Below, one piece after another: positions 22,365 through 33,756 of a stretch of 64,000 nt of DNA; position 1 is the first letter of the stretch; every line of letters begins with the position of its first letter. Under the pieces are notes generated by a model, which was not told where the DNA came from, made no database searches, and saw only the letters and a program-made list of their open reading frames with translations. Made by a program: the position numbers and the translations under genes. The stretch comes from Aplectana chamaeleonis (taxonomy: Eukaryota; Nematoda; Chromadorea; Rhabditida; Cosmocercidae): NCBI GenBank assembly GCA_029168955.1, contig JAPDOI010001437.1, positions 116,725 to 180,724 of the forward strand, read 5' to 3'.

Positions 22365-22930
22365 GAGGGGGGGGGGTAAGGATCAGGGACATAAGACTGC
22401 GCTGCACATTACCTAATCTTTGATATGTACATGAAAGAGCGCATCGAAATCGAATGCTACAAACTTGTGACCTGTTTCAACCCGCGTTTATGAGCAGGCC
22501 TGCCTCTCGTGTAAGGTCATGAAGCCGAATCCTAACAGCGGAGCATGGGTTCATGTCTAGGTACTTGTTAGAGTCTCGTTGTACTTCGGTGTTTTGCTTG
22601 TCATTGGCCTCGACGTTGTTCGCACATTGTCAGTATCGTAATCCAAGGGACGCCAAATCTGACCCGAGTGCCAGGCTGCGGAACACCGTCAGCTCCTACC
22701 GACACGTTCAGCTCGCAAGCATAGCAGCTTTCCTTCATCTTTGCGAACAGCTATCGATCTCGCATAGGGACAGCTTTCCGCAGCTATAGCAACAGGTTAC
22801 CGAAGACTTGAGTAAAATGTTGGCTAAGGTGTTCGTAATATGTTTGCAAAGTTCTGAGAAGCTTTGCGACCCCCTCCCTAGCAATGGCCCCGCCGAATTT
22901 TAGGTAGAGCCGCCCACTTTGCTAAAGATT
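22365..22930. other. No gene recognised
   Basis: A poly-G tract lies near 22366. Otherwise I see only short unassignable frames and no repeat structure. Confidence 0.3.
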
Positions 22931-22994
22931 TGAATGTTCGTCAAAATTGTAATTGTCCAAATAGCGAAAAATGGTTGTTGGGAGCATTCCAGAG

Positions 22995-23210
<216 letters not shown>

Positions 23211-23365
23211 CTCTTACGTGCCGTAACTCAGCGGTTCGGTAAAACAGAACCAGTTGTGAAATAGAAAATAGCAAAGCCGCTTTTGGAAAATGAGAAATAT
23301 AAAAAATCGCCCGTTGAAAAAAGTGTGAAAAGGCCGTTTTTTTCAAAATGGCTTTTTCAGCCTTG

Positions 23366-23528
23366 TACAGTTTACTGCAATGTTAAACAAGAAAAAAAAA
23401 GAAAAACCGTAACTCACCCAGAAATGCATCTGTGCTGTCGATCGATAATGAAATCTGGCGTCTTCCACCGTAGTTTTAGTGTGTGACCGCAACCGCACCA
23501 TGTCCTTTTAACATCGCGGTAAACTGTA
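23366..23528. mobile_element. Decayed TACAGTTTACTGC palindromic element
   Basis: It starts TACAGTTTACTGCAATGTTA and ends ATCGCGGTAAACTGTA, inverted termini matching the element at 20722-20960. The internal right half retains CGTAGTTTTAGTGTGTGACC. Confidence 0.7.
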
Positions 23529-23589
23529 TTTCACTTTTACAAGGCGGCTGTCGAGCATGAGATGCATCCACTGAACGGTTATTGGAAAT

Positions 23590-23706
23590 TACATTAGCTG
23601 GATTTTTTACGGGAATTTTTCTTTGGTGATTTTGTACCTCACCATGTGAAAACAGTGAGGTAGAAATCAAGAGAAAATAAATTTTAGAAAAAATCCAGCT
23701 AATGTA
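23590..23706. mobile_element. 117-bp element with TACATTAGCTGGATTTTT ends
   Basis: TACATTAGCTGGATTTTTT at the left is matched by AAAAAATCCAGCTAATGTA at the right. TA lies at both termini; there is no coding content. Confidence 0.8.
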
Positions 23707-24000
23707 GTTTTCGATGACCATTCAGCAAATACACCTTCTATTCGACTGCCGCCTTCTAGAAATGAAAAACAAGGCTAAAAAGCTCATTTGGAAAAAAAGC
23801 CTTTTCACACCACTCTTTCTAATGAACGATTTTTCTGTTTCTCACTCTTTATTAGAGGCCTTGCTTTTTTCTACTTCACTACTGGGTCTATTTCACCGAA
23901 CCGATGAGTTACGGCCCATAAGAGCAATGTATATGACGCTGAAATGCCCCTAAAGACCATTTTTTTCGCAATTTGGACAAATGCAGTTTTCACCAACATT

Positions 24001-25213
24001 TAGGCCACCAGCGATTGGAAACAAGTCTGAACAACTCGTAGTTGTGTAAGAAATATTTTGTGGTGGAGCAAGCTGAGTTGAAACCGAAAAAAATGAATCG
24101 AAAATATCTGGCGGTGCGACCCCCAATTTTCCAAGTCTGTTCGCGACATCCCTATTTGGAAAATTTCCAACATTGCTTGACCCTTGTCCAAAGACTCAAA
24201 GACATTATACACGCTCGGAAGTTCTATAGAATAAATGGCATCAGTCAAAGGGCCTTTGGGATTGAAAACGGATGGAAAAAATCCGAAGGAATTCAGAAGC
24301 AGATGAGGAAATGACGAGTTGTTTCTTGCACTGGATTTAGAAGTAGACAAGTTGCACTGCAGCATACGCGCTCGCTGACGTGGTCGATGAACTCATAGGG
24401 CCTCTACTCTAGGGTCAGGAGGATTACGCTTCTGGAAGTGCCGAAAATAGCGAAATTTACAGAAATCTAGCAGCAGTTCGATGGTGCTCGTATTGGGGTG
24501 AAGTTCCATGTTTCTAGAGGCTCAGGATTGCTCAAGTACGGTATTTTCGGCTCGTGCGAGCGTACTAGCGTCGATAACTCAACCACTTTTGCTGGATTGT
24601 ATGCTGCCTTTTAGCGAATTTTACTCTCCTGAACTCGGCACAGTTGGACAAAGTGAAGTGGGAAGAAATGAGAAGACCTGTATTGTTTTCGTTATGCTTT
24701 CTAAGCAAATTATCAGATTGGAGTTTCTTTTTTTACTTTTGCCGATTGTCGTTTGCCGGTTTTCCAAAAGCATTTGCCGCACATCCCTGGTTGGAACCCT
24801 TGGGTGGGCGTAACTCTGAGGTGGGTACGATTTTTTTCTTCGACCCCCATTATGTGTAAACGAGCCCGATTTAGTTGAAACCTTTATTTTTTAAGTTGTC
24901 TTCCTGTACAACTATAGTCTATTGCTACACCATTGTTACGGACCTTAAATTTTCTTCAGTTACGTAAAGCCAAGGTTGCTGGATGAGTCCGGGCGGAGTT
25001 CGCAGCGGAGCGGTCGGTCATGGCAAAATACAACAGTGATAAGAAGATTTGGACATGATAAGCCCTATAAGCCTTGCTTCGACCGGCTCAAAATGAGCGG
25101 CCTAGGCTATATATCCATGAGAAAATTTTGGCATGGACATAGAGGATCATTTGGCAAGTGATTTGAAAATCGTTGTTGCACTTGCTGTGGTCTTTTAGTC
25201 TTTTCTATGCGCA
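24001..25213. other. No gene recognised; unassigned frames
   Basis: A minus-strand frame (24365-24000, 121 codons, containing ESLDKGQAMLEIFQIGMSR) and an overlapping plus frame are the longest. Neither shows a known motif. Other frames near 24508-24860 are also unassigned. Confidence 0.3.
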
Positions 25214-25333
25214 TATGGTTAGGTTCGTGGCTTGTTTCCTCAAGAAAAACCATTCAACCTTACTGGTAATTGCCAGCCGCGGTTTGAATTTAAATGTTAT
25301 TTCTTGAGGAAACAAGCCACGGACCTAACTATA
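25214..25333. mobile_element. Small element with CTTGAGGAAACAAGCCAC ends, copy 2
   Basis: TATGGTTAGGTTCGTGGCTT at the left faces AAGCCACGGACCTAACTATA at the right, 120 bp in all. It is paired with 21092-21255. Confidence 0.85.
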
Positions 25334-25675
25334 CAATTGGTGCCAGGAAAAGTTTGTCTTTGATCGATAGGGAACAGCTGATATTTTTTTCTTTTTCTTT
25401 CATTTTCTCGTGTTATTGCTGAGTCTATTGATAGCAAAGACTCTAGATGAATTAATATTGTGTGTGAGGGGGAAGCTCACAGTTGTTTTTGCGCTACCGG
25501 TCCAGACACTCGGAATATTGATCTACGGGGGAAAAGACTTTCGAGGTGGACTGACAGAGCTGTTTTGTCCAGAAGGCAACCCGATGGGAACGAAGCGTTG
25601 AACTGCTGAGCTTATTGCCGCGCTGCGTGTCGCGTCGCGTGTGCAGTGTTGTCAGACGACGTCTCCGATGCAACC

Positions 25676-26404
25676 TCTGCCAGCGCGTAGCTAGATGCCT
25701 CACACGGAAACCGGAGATGCCCAGGGTTTCGGAGGCATCTAGTCTTATTTTTACACGAAAATTAACATAAATTACGGAAAGTTTAGCCTCAGTTGGTGAA
25801 ATTTTAGCTACAGCGCCCGCATATTCTACGTAAAGTCTCGCTACGGCACCCGCATATTCTACGCAAATTCTCGTTACAGCACTCGGTCGATCGACCCACC
25901 CAGTCCCGATCCGTACTAGAAAGGCGATCCCAGCTGAGATCGACAGCATCGCCGTTTCTTCATCACGGCCTGCAGCATCCCAGCGGCCAAAATTATCCCT
26001 AGCAAGGTCTTCCAGAGAGCGACACGGGGTCACCCTCCACGGCCACCCACAGTGTCAAGTTATCGGTGGGTTGACTGGGCCAACACTGTTCAAACGGCAT
26101 CCCTGCGTTCCTCGTAGCCAGCGCGGGTTTAAGATTGCATTTCAACACAGGCTGTCGCGAAATCCGTAGATTCTCGCTACAAAATTATATCGAGAATATA
26201 CGGGTTTAGCGACAGAGAGATCAATGTTTCGAATTTAGCCTTTGTTTTTACGTAGAATACACGTAGAATTTGCACCCTTGTACCGTCGACACAAGAATAT
26301 GCCGGTTTTAGCTATTGTAGCTAAAACCCGTAAATTCTCGCTACATGGAATGGGGCGGCGTTTCAGGCCGCGCCCTCGGAGGCATCTAGCTACGAGTTGG
26401 CAGA
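25676..26404. mobile_element. ~730-bp element with GCTAGATGCCTC inverted ends
   Basis: TCTGCCAGCGCGTAGCTAGA at the left and its near inverse TAGCTACGAGTTGGCAGA at the right form about 30-bp terminal repeats. Internal sub-repeats include three GCACCCGCATATTCTACG-like units and the hairpin TTTTAGCTATTGTAGCTAAAA near 26308. No coherent ORF is present. Confidence 0.75.
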
Positions 26405-26412
26405 CACGTTGA

Positions 26413-26988
26413 ATGTCAAAATCAAACCAGCGATACGAGTTGTTTCGAGATTTGTTCCACCGTTTGTTCCCGGTCTCAAATCACTCCTCGGGCTCTGGCT
26501 GTGAGTTGAATGAGGGTGCAAGTGCCTCCACTTGCCCTGCTCTTGCTCTACCACAGGTACTCTGCCTTGGGTGCAGACGAGAAGCTATGCATACTCGCTA
26601 TTGTCTGACTTTTTTAGTGAGCACAAAAAGTGCACACCTGGAGAGCAGCCAGCTGCCGTTAGGTATCAATACAGCATTCAACCGTATAGGAGAACTAGGC
26701 AAAATGAGGGGAATATCCCTGCAAAAGTTATTTGAACTTCCCTCCAAGGGAAAACTCCATTCAACTTCAGTGGAAATCCGTGTGAGCCGTCATCCGATTT
26801 TCGGTGACCTGTTTGGGGAATGCTGTAGAACTACAGGGGATACATTACTTTATTCGAAATTTCACGGTAGTTCACCGCTCCAAGTGATTGAGAAACTCGG
26901 TCGTTCGAAGTTGTGGCGGAGTTCTAATGGGTCGATTTGTCCACATATTTTTGTCGGAGAAAACACAAACAGCGTGCGGGCTGTATAA
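26413..26988 (+). CDS. Unassigned 191-codon ORF
   Basis: The frame begins MSKSNQRYELFRDLFHRLFP nine bases after the adjacent inverted-repeat element and ends NTNSVRAV. I recognise no domain. It contains scattered cysteines (a CLGCRREAMHTRYC stretch), but no zinc-finger spacing that I can support. No intron signals or homologous copy are seen elsewhere in the window. It could be a chance frame; I assign no function. Confidence 0.18.
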   Translation: MSKSNQRYELFRDLFHRLFPVSNHSSGSGCELNEGASASTCPALALPQVLCLGCRREAMHTRYCLTFLVSTKSAHLESSQLPLGINTAFNRIGELGKMRGISLQKLFELPSKGKLHSTSVEIRVSRHPIFGDLFGECCRTTGDTLLYSKFHGSSPLQVIEKLGRSKLWRSSNGSICPHIFVGENTNSVRAV

Positions 26989-27304
26989 TAAATCCTGGGT
27001 TGCATCCTGAAGCACAATGACGTAACTATTCGTTAAAAGGCGTTTGTGAGGATGTCAGCGCTATCCCTAGGGACAGTTCTCTGTGGATGCAAAGAGACTC
27101 GAGTTGTGGGTGTAGTCAGCGCTGCCCATTACGCTGTCGAACAGCAAGCGGCGGTTTGAATGGCTTCCGCCACTCAAATCGCCTCTCTCTCAATCTACAA
27201 GTCTACTCTGCAGTGTTATATTAACTTTTTAGCTGGACTTCTTTTCATTTGCGATCAACTGCAGGTTGGCAATAAAGTTGTTTTACGACAGCAATATTAA
27301 AGGC
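26989..27304. other. No gene recognised
   Basis: Nothing identifiable on either strand. Confidence 0.3.
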
Positions 27305-27600
27305 AGCATACTCACTCACAAACATGGTCGAGACAATGCCATAGATATGCCCGCAAGACCCCTACCATGTCGGCAATGACGTAAGAAGCGTTGAAAGCCA
27401 TCTAGTGTGACAGTATTTGGGCATTCCTGTCTTGCAAGCCCTTGGTGGGAAAATACAGGCTTGAAAGACAGGATTTATCAAATACTGTAACATTGGATAG
27501 CTTCCAGCGCTTAAAAGCCGTTGACATGGTATGTAGGAGACGCGCGAGCCAATTTATGCTCTTATCTAAACCACGTTTGTGAGAGCGTATGAGTGTACAT
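27305..27600. repeat. Palindromic element, ~130-bp arms
   Basis: 27305-27437 and 27449-27600 are imperfect reverse complements. The inner part GACAGTATTTG...TCCTGTCTTGCAAGCC is clearest; the outer TCACAAACATGG is matched by CCACGTTTGTGA. Confidence 0.75.
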
Positions 27601-27696
27601 TGGAATCACACAAGACATATCAATCAGCAGTATATGGAGCTCCGCAGGGTGATGCTCGTAGGGTATTCCAACCGCGAGAGAGGTGGGGAAATAGAG

Positions 27697-28144
27697 ATTA
27701 AAAACAGGGTTCGCGACAAAAACGAATTTTGAGCTCTCTTCATGAGAATGTAGATTTGGTCACCACAATAGTAAAAATAAGTGAAAAAACCAGGAAATTC
27801 GCGAGAAAGATGCTCAAAAACAAGGTACAACGGCGAATTACCGGTGTCGGCCAGCCCCCTAATTAACGAGATTTTCACTAATGCTCGCCTATCCGCCATT
27901 TATTTTGCTGCTAAAGTGGTCAATAGTCTACAGAAATGCTCAGAAATTACTTTAGAGGCAAAATAAAAGTTGACAAAACGAATTTTACACAAATTTCGAA
28001 TTTTGGGGGCGGAAAGACACCGAGCAAAACCTTGCTCCTGACCGTTTTTTCACCAGTTTTTTACTTATTTTGACTTTTGTGATGGCCAGATCTACCATTA
28101 CATGGGGGTAGCACAACTACCAATTTTATCGAGAACCCTGCCTT
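27697..28144. mobile_element. AGGGTTCGCGA-ended dispersed element, copy 1
   Basis: The element starts CAGGGTTCGCGACAAAAACG and ends near TATCGAGAACCCTG, so the tips are inverted repeats (CAGGGTTC). The interior has GGGGGCTGGCCGACACCGGT on the minus strand. Copies: 44828-45276 (inverted) and 42590-42975 (inverted, diverged). No transposase is present. Confidence 0.8.
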
Positions 28145-29189
28145 TAAGGTCCACGTCTGCTAAGAAGAAATCAAAAATTGGTGTGATTTTCGAATTTTTC
28201 TTGAACGGCCCGATAACGTCCACAAGAGATTGAGTCATTTAAGCGGCTCTGATAAAAAGATAAAAAAAGTCTTTGAGAAATCAAAAAAATTTATATCCTC
28301 GCATTGGTTTTTTGTCTTACCACCGAAAAATTGTTAAAATACATTTATCTTGAATCAGCTCTTCATAATCAACGCAGCTTTGGGTTAGCCTTTTGGGGAG
28401 CATTGACGAGTGGCCAGTGATGGTGGAGCCGATCTGGAGTGTAAATCAGCGCATTGTTAATTCATCTGACGCCTTTTCAGTCAAGGCCGCTTGATACAAC
28501 AACGACAAGCAGCAAAAGTTGGGTCGGCTGGCAGCTCCTGGCCTTTCAGTCCTCTTCTTTTGGAGTCAGATCGTATGTTAGACAGTTGCTCGAGAGATCA
28601 AATTGAGCGAAAGGATGGATAGCGGACTAAGGGTTAGTCGCTAGGTACTGGAAGAATGCCGACACTGAACAGTAGCTACTGAAAATTTCAGACGCTATCT
28701 ATGTGCTAAGCTAGCGCTCAGCGGCTCCTGCATAACGTTTTCACTGTGGACGAAAAACCGTACGACCACTCGCACTCTACGACCTGGGTGAAGAAATTGA
28801 AGGCAGTGTTCTTTATAATCTTCGATTTCAACATCATGTGCTAGATCGATTGCTTGGCACCCGTGTAGGGCTAAAATGACGGAAAATTTGGGAAAAAGCG
28901 CACCAGAAGTATTCGAAATCCTGGACTCTCACTCCACACGTGTACTCTCATTGAAAATGTTTGTTGTGACAATGGAACTTTTGTGGACCCTTCTTTCTAA
29001 ATTCTCTACTCTCTGTGGTTCCGTTCTTCTTCCGGATCCTATTAATACTGTTTTACAAAAAACATTCTTCCACTTTCGATCGATCCGATTTTCACCGGCC
29101 ATGACAATCAAGAGCTTCTCTGGCACTGGGGAGCTCCTAGCCCACGAGAAAACCGCTCCGAGCGCTCGAACAACTGGGCTCCGAGCCCC
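28145..29189. other. No gene recognised
   Basis: Short frames only. The longest begins at 28876 and runs into the GC-rich repeat that follows, so it is not convincing as a gene. Confidence 0.3.
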
Positions 29190-29470
29190 AAATCGTGATA
29201 GTCGCGGTACTGGCGTGCCACTGTCGCGAAATATACGCGTCCTTCCCGCGGTATCGACGGGTTATTCCCACGGTATCGACGCGGTTTCGTCGCGGTGTGG
29301 GCGCTGTCTTGTCCTGCTTTTTTCGCGGTGCCGGCGCGGTTTTGTCTTGCTATAACCACTTTTTTGACGCGCTACTATCGCGCTGCTGCAGTGGTATTGA
29401 CGTGCTAAACTCGCGTCACTGGCGCACTATTGTCGTGCTATAGACGTGTTGCTGTAGCGATATTGAGGTA
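29190..29470. repeat. GC-rich degenerate ~10-12-bp repeat
   Basis: CGCGGTA, TCGACGCGGT and similar words recur every 10-12 bases, all decayed. A comparable patch occupies 51340-51870. Confidence 0.55.
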
Positions 29471-29675
29471 TAGTCTTAGCTGTATACACCAACTATTGAG
29501 CTGGGAGTGCACAGCTGATCACCCAGGGCTCTACTGCTGTTCACCATGAAATTTACCCGTAGCCGTATTCATGAGACTATGGGAGCCTTCTGGGAAGGTA
29601 CAAAGTTCGCACGCCGCATACATCGGCTGGTTCTGAAAACCATCCCGGGAGGTACCCATAGTTTACAAGAACGAT

Positions 29676-30268
29676 TATAGTTTACAAGAACGTTTTAGTG
29701 TGCTAGCGGAGGTCAGGTACCGTAATCGTTGCCGAGAAAATAAATGCATTAGGAGTGTCGGCTGCGGGCAAAACAACTGAATGGACGGCGACTGATAATT
29801 TTGAAACCCTCATCATCCCTTATGGGCTTTTTGAAGAGGTTCAAAAACAGGTCCAGTGTTATCGAAGCAGAGGGGGGAGGCAGTTGGCTATCGCACTTGG
29901 CCACACCCATTTTTCTGTGCGGAACGAATATATAACACTAACCCGTGTTTTCCTCCCCCTCCAAAATCAGTACAGCTGTTGCGGCACGGAAAAATGGGCG
30001 TGGCCGAAAGCAACAGCCATGTGCCCCTGTAGCGATAGCACCAATTCCTAAATTGAGTTTTGGACACTGTAGTTCCCTATTTTATTAGAGTGTAACGGTC
30101 CATCCATAATCATCAAAAAACACATGGAGCAATAAAAAGGTGAAAAATTATCAGTTGCCGTCAAATTAGTTGTTTGGTCTGCAAACAACAATGGCTGAGT
30201 ATTTAGTTTCACAGCAAAGATTACGGTACCTACTCCCCGTTAGCACACTAAAATCGTTCTTGTCTATA
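29676..30268. mobile_element. 593-bp element with TATAGTTTACAAGAACG ends
   Basis: The left end TATAGTTTACAAGAACGTTT plus TAGTGTGCTAGCGG is inverted at the right (CACACTAAAATCGTTCTTGT plus CTATA). TA lies at both tips. It contains a nested GGCCACACCCATTTTTC element at 29897-30006. Confidence 0.78.
29897..30006. mobile_element. Nested element with GGCCACRCCCATTTTTC ends
   Basis: TTGGCCACACCCATTTTTCT and its inverse GAAAAATGGGCGTGGCC bound 110 bp. It belongs to the family at 9619-9745 and 38040-38205. Confidence 0.75.
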
Positions 30269-30345
30269 GTTACATGGATACGGCCACTGGATTCAAGCAA
30301 TCGCACACCTAGTATTATCCTGCCATTTGTCTGAGCTTAGACAGT

Positions 30346-30664
30346 AGAGTATGTCAAACGAATAAAAATTTTCGAATATTTGAATAAGCGAATAATTCGG
30401 AAAATTCACTCTTTAGAATATTCGAATAAACGAATTATTCGAAAAATTGACTTCTCCGAATATTAAAATAAACGAATTATTCGAAAAAGCGACTTCTCCG
30501 AATAATCGAATGAACGAATTATTCGAAAAATTGACTTCTCCGAATATTTGAATAAACGAATCATTCGAAAAATCGACTTTTCCGAATAATCGAATTTTTC
30601 GATTATTCGATTATTTGCTTATTCGGCCGAATATTCGTTTTTGGAATATTCGTTGACATACTCT
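30346..30664. mobile_element. AGAGTATGTCAAACG-ended element with a 42-bp array
   Basis: AGAGTATGTCAAACGAAT and ATTCGTTGACATACTCT form inverted ends. The interior is five to six units of AATTATTCGAAAAATTGACT plus TCTCCGAATATTTGAATAAACG, period 42 bp. Confidence 0.85.
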
Positions 30665-30812
30665 AATACACACATACACATACACACATACACATACACA
30701 CATACATACGCATAGACACACTCATACACACACACAAACATGCACACATACGCAGACACATAGACACGCACATACAAACATACACACATACACGCATACA
30801 CACTACAGCGGA
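30665..30812. repeat. ACATACAC microsatellite
   Basis: Imperfect (ACACAT/ACATAC)n fills the stretch directly after the preceding element. Confidence 0.9.
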
Positions 30813-31430
30813 GAGAATAAGAAAATATTAAGTAGGCCATTCCAAGAGCTTAGCCGGAGAATACCACGACAAAGTCGCGTGCGCCCGATCGCGGTATTCT
30901 CGCCCCAGTCCCCATTGTCGTGGGCTAGGAGCCCCCAATGCCAGAGTTGCTCATCCAACCGGACAACTAGTCCATGTCAGAGAATAATGTCACTGAAACA
31001 AGGGTTCTAATGTGTTTTTTTCGCAGATTCTTCGTAATTTTGGTAACAATCGATAGCCAACGCATTGGTCAACATGAGTTTTGTTTTGAAGTTTTCTTTA
31101 GATAATGGCAATTCGGCACTGATGCCTGTAAGAGTCAGAGTGGTACCGATAGTGTAGCGTCTTGAAAAAAAATGTGGAAGGACAAAGGTGGGAACAAATC
31201 CAAATATTCGGCCTGAAACGAGCTGTCTATCGCGCTCCAGGTGTAAGTTACCCTCTAAAAGACGCTATCGGCCCCGAACCTGTTCCCTCAGCAACACTGC
31301 TAAAGGTTCTGAGTCGTCAAAAATCATTCACAACTGCGTTTTTTTTGCCGCAATAGCGTTTATTTTCTAACAAGGGAACATTGATTAGTGATAGGACCCT
31401 TGCGAAGGCAGAGGAATCAGAATATGCTCA
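30813..31430. other. No gene recognised
   Basis: Short frames only; no repeat structure recognised. Confidence 0.3.
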
Positions 31431-31851
31431 TTATACTTGGGCAAATTGGAATTTTTTTCGAATGATCGACTTTCCGATTTAGCCGAAATTTCAACTTTCC
31501 GAATGATCGACTTTTTCGAATAAGTCGAAAAACACATTTTTTCGAATGATCGACTTTTCGATTTAGCCGGAGTTTCCACATTTTGAATGATCGACTTTTT
31601 CGGATAAGTCGAAAATCCCACTTTTTCGAATGATCGACTTTTCTAATAAAAAGTCGACTTTTTCAATCGACTTAAAAAATTATCTACTCTTCCATTCCGC
31701 CGTTCAGACGGTACATGAAGATCAGACAGCCTGAATGACTTTTTCGTTCCCGCAACAGCTCCATTACATATTTTTGTGCATGTTTATGAAATCGGAATGC
31801 GAAAAAAAAATAGCTGAAGCACAAAAAAGTTGAAAGGATTAACTAGGAATT
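31431..31851. repeat. Inverted duplication, right copy, outer part
   Basis: It corresponds to the reverse complement of 13060-13455. It includes the ~42-bp TCGATCATTCGAAAAAG array (31440-31650), beginning at TATACTTGGGC, and unique sequence ending in AATT (31848-31851), where element A enters. Confidence 0.87.
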
Positions 31852-32631
31852 TCTGAAAGTTGGGCTCCGCAGAAAAGGTCAAGGATTTGGCATTGCTCTT
31901 AAATGTCGTGAAATTGTTTTATTGGATTGGGCTCTCAACTTGATTTTTCAAATGTAGTGAAATTGTCGAATTGATTTGGCTGTGATGATACTATATGCAG
32001 ATAACATAATCATTAAATGTAGTGAAATTGTTGCAAACGAATTTGGCAGGAGCTCTATGAATTATCACAGTCAAATCACGCGTCAGAAGGTCCTCTGGCG
32101 AGCAAATAAAGACAAAAAGAAAACAGCCAACAATGAACGAAACCTGGCCTTATCGACTAGAAATAAGGTTTTTCGAATGCTATTCTGCCTTTTCAGTGTA
32201 GCTCCTACTAAGGTACCAGACCTTACTTCACCGATTAGATAAAGATCATGAAAACGAAATCTAACGCAATTTATTAGCTACTAATGCTATGTCTTCGTGT
32301 CCTGAACGCTTTCACAGTTCATTGTATGAGAAGGTTTTTCTGCTAGAGTTATTCTTGTTCTCATTTGATTCAATATGCGCTCCAAGAGAAACCCCTTCTG
32401 ACGCGTGATTTGACTGTGATAATTCATAGAGCTCCTGCCAAATTCGTTTGCAACAATTTCACTACATTTAATGATTATGTTATCTGCATATAGTATCATC
32501 ACAGCCAAATCAATTCGACAATTTCACTACATTTGAAAAATCAAGTTGAGAGCCCAATCCAATAAAACAATTTCACGACATTTAAGAGCAATGCTAAATC
32601 CTTGACCTTTCTGCGGAGCCCAACTTTCAGA
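31852..32631. repeat. 5' palindrome of element A
   Basis: Arms 31852-32090 and 32394-32631 are almost perfectly complementary. Termini are TCTGAAAG and CTTTCAGA, each next to AATT. The 303-bp loop is nearly the same sequence as the loops of B and (inverted) D. Confidence 0.93.
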
Positions 32632-33756
32632 AATTTCACAACTTTTTACAAGGGTTTCCCTTCTACAATATCGTCAAAGCTCTAAAAGGCAAGTTGTTTT
32701 TCTTCAAAACATAGTGGTAGAAATGAAGAAACAACCGCTCCGCTGCTAAGACTGCCGAGATAATTGTTGCAACATGACTTCCTACAAATAGATGCAAGGC
32801 ATATACTTTTTGAATTTAAAAGTCGAAAAATGAAGAAATGAGTTTCAAAATGACCCAATTGTACAGGTTCTAGGCACTCTTCGGGACGGGAGCACGCACC
32901 ATTCAAGACAGAAATAAAATGAACGGCCCATTGGTGAGGCTACCAGTCGAAGTATTTCCGTAGAGCTCTAATAAAAACAATGATTGATAGCGCAGTATCA
33001 GGCCTCTTTTATCAGAGTTTTCATCATTTCTATGAGTTTTTGCGTAAAGCTTACCTCTAGTGAAAGAAAATGTTGAAGGGGCCCATGAAAAGCCTTCATT
33101 TGTAAAGAAAAGTCAATCGGAACACATTGTAAATACGAATTTGAATTTTGCGCCAAAATCATTTCGGAGTTTTTCTGCATGTGGAGTTCGTGCCGTAACC
33201 AATTTTTCCTGTTATCTTACTGTCGCACCAACATTCTAGGAAAAAGGGCTAGATGACTGGTGAGAATTGGTGGCGGATATTAATCTTTGACGCCTTCAAC
33301 CTCATCGTCCAACATTTTGACGCGCCAAAGTTTATCAGTGTGGTCTACCGGGCTCAATCATAAATTGAGCCTGAAAATGGAAAGTGATTTCCAGCACGAA
33401 CGATAGTTAAGTGCGCCAGAAGAGGACTACCGTAATCTTAGGAATGATGTTATTCGGCTCTCGTAAACAAATTTGATGATACCCAATTGATCAATGATAA
33501 AGTATAAAAGAAAGTGAAGAGCGGTGTGTCTTGATTCACACACCGTCCTTCTCTAGGGGTCAGCAGTTGAGGATCTGCCTGGACTAAAAAGCAGGAAAAC
33601 ATCACCACCTGTAGGAAGATGGAAGCAGGAATTCGGAGTCAGAACTTAGAAAATTTTAGAGCCAACTCGAGTGAGATTACGGTAGCCCTGTTCTGGCGGA
33701 CTTAACTATCGTTCTTGTAGATTCGGAGGCCTGGCTTGCATACGGTGTCCTGAACA

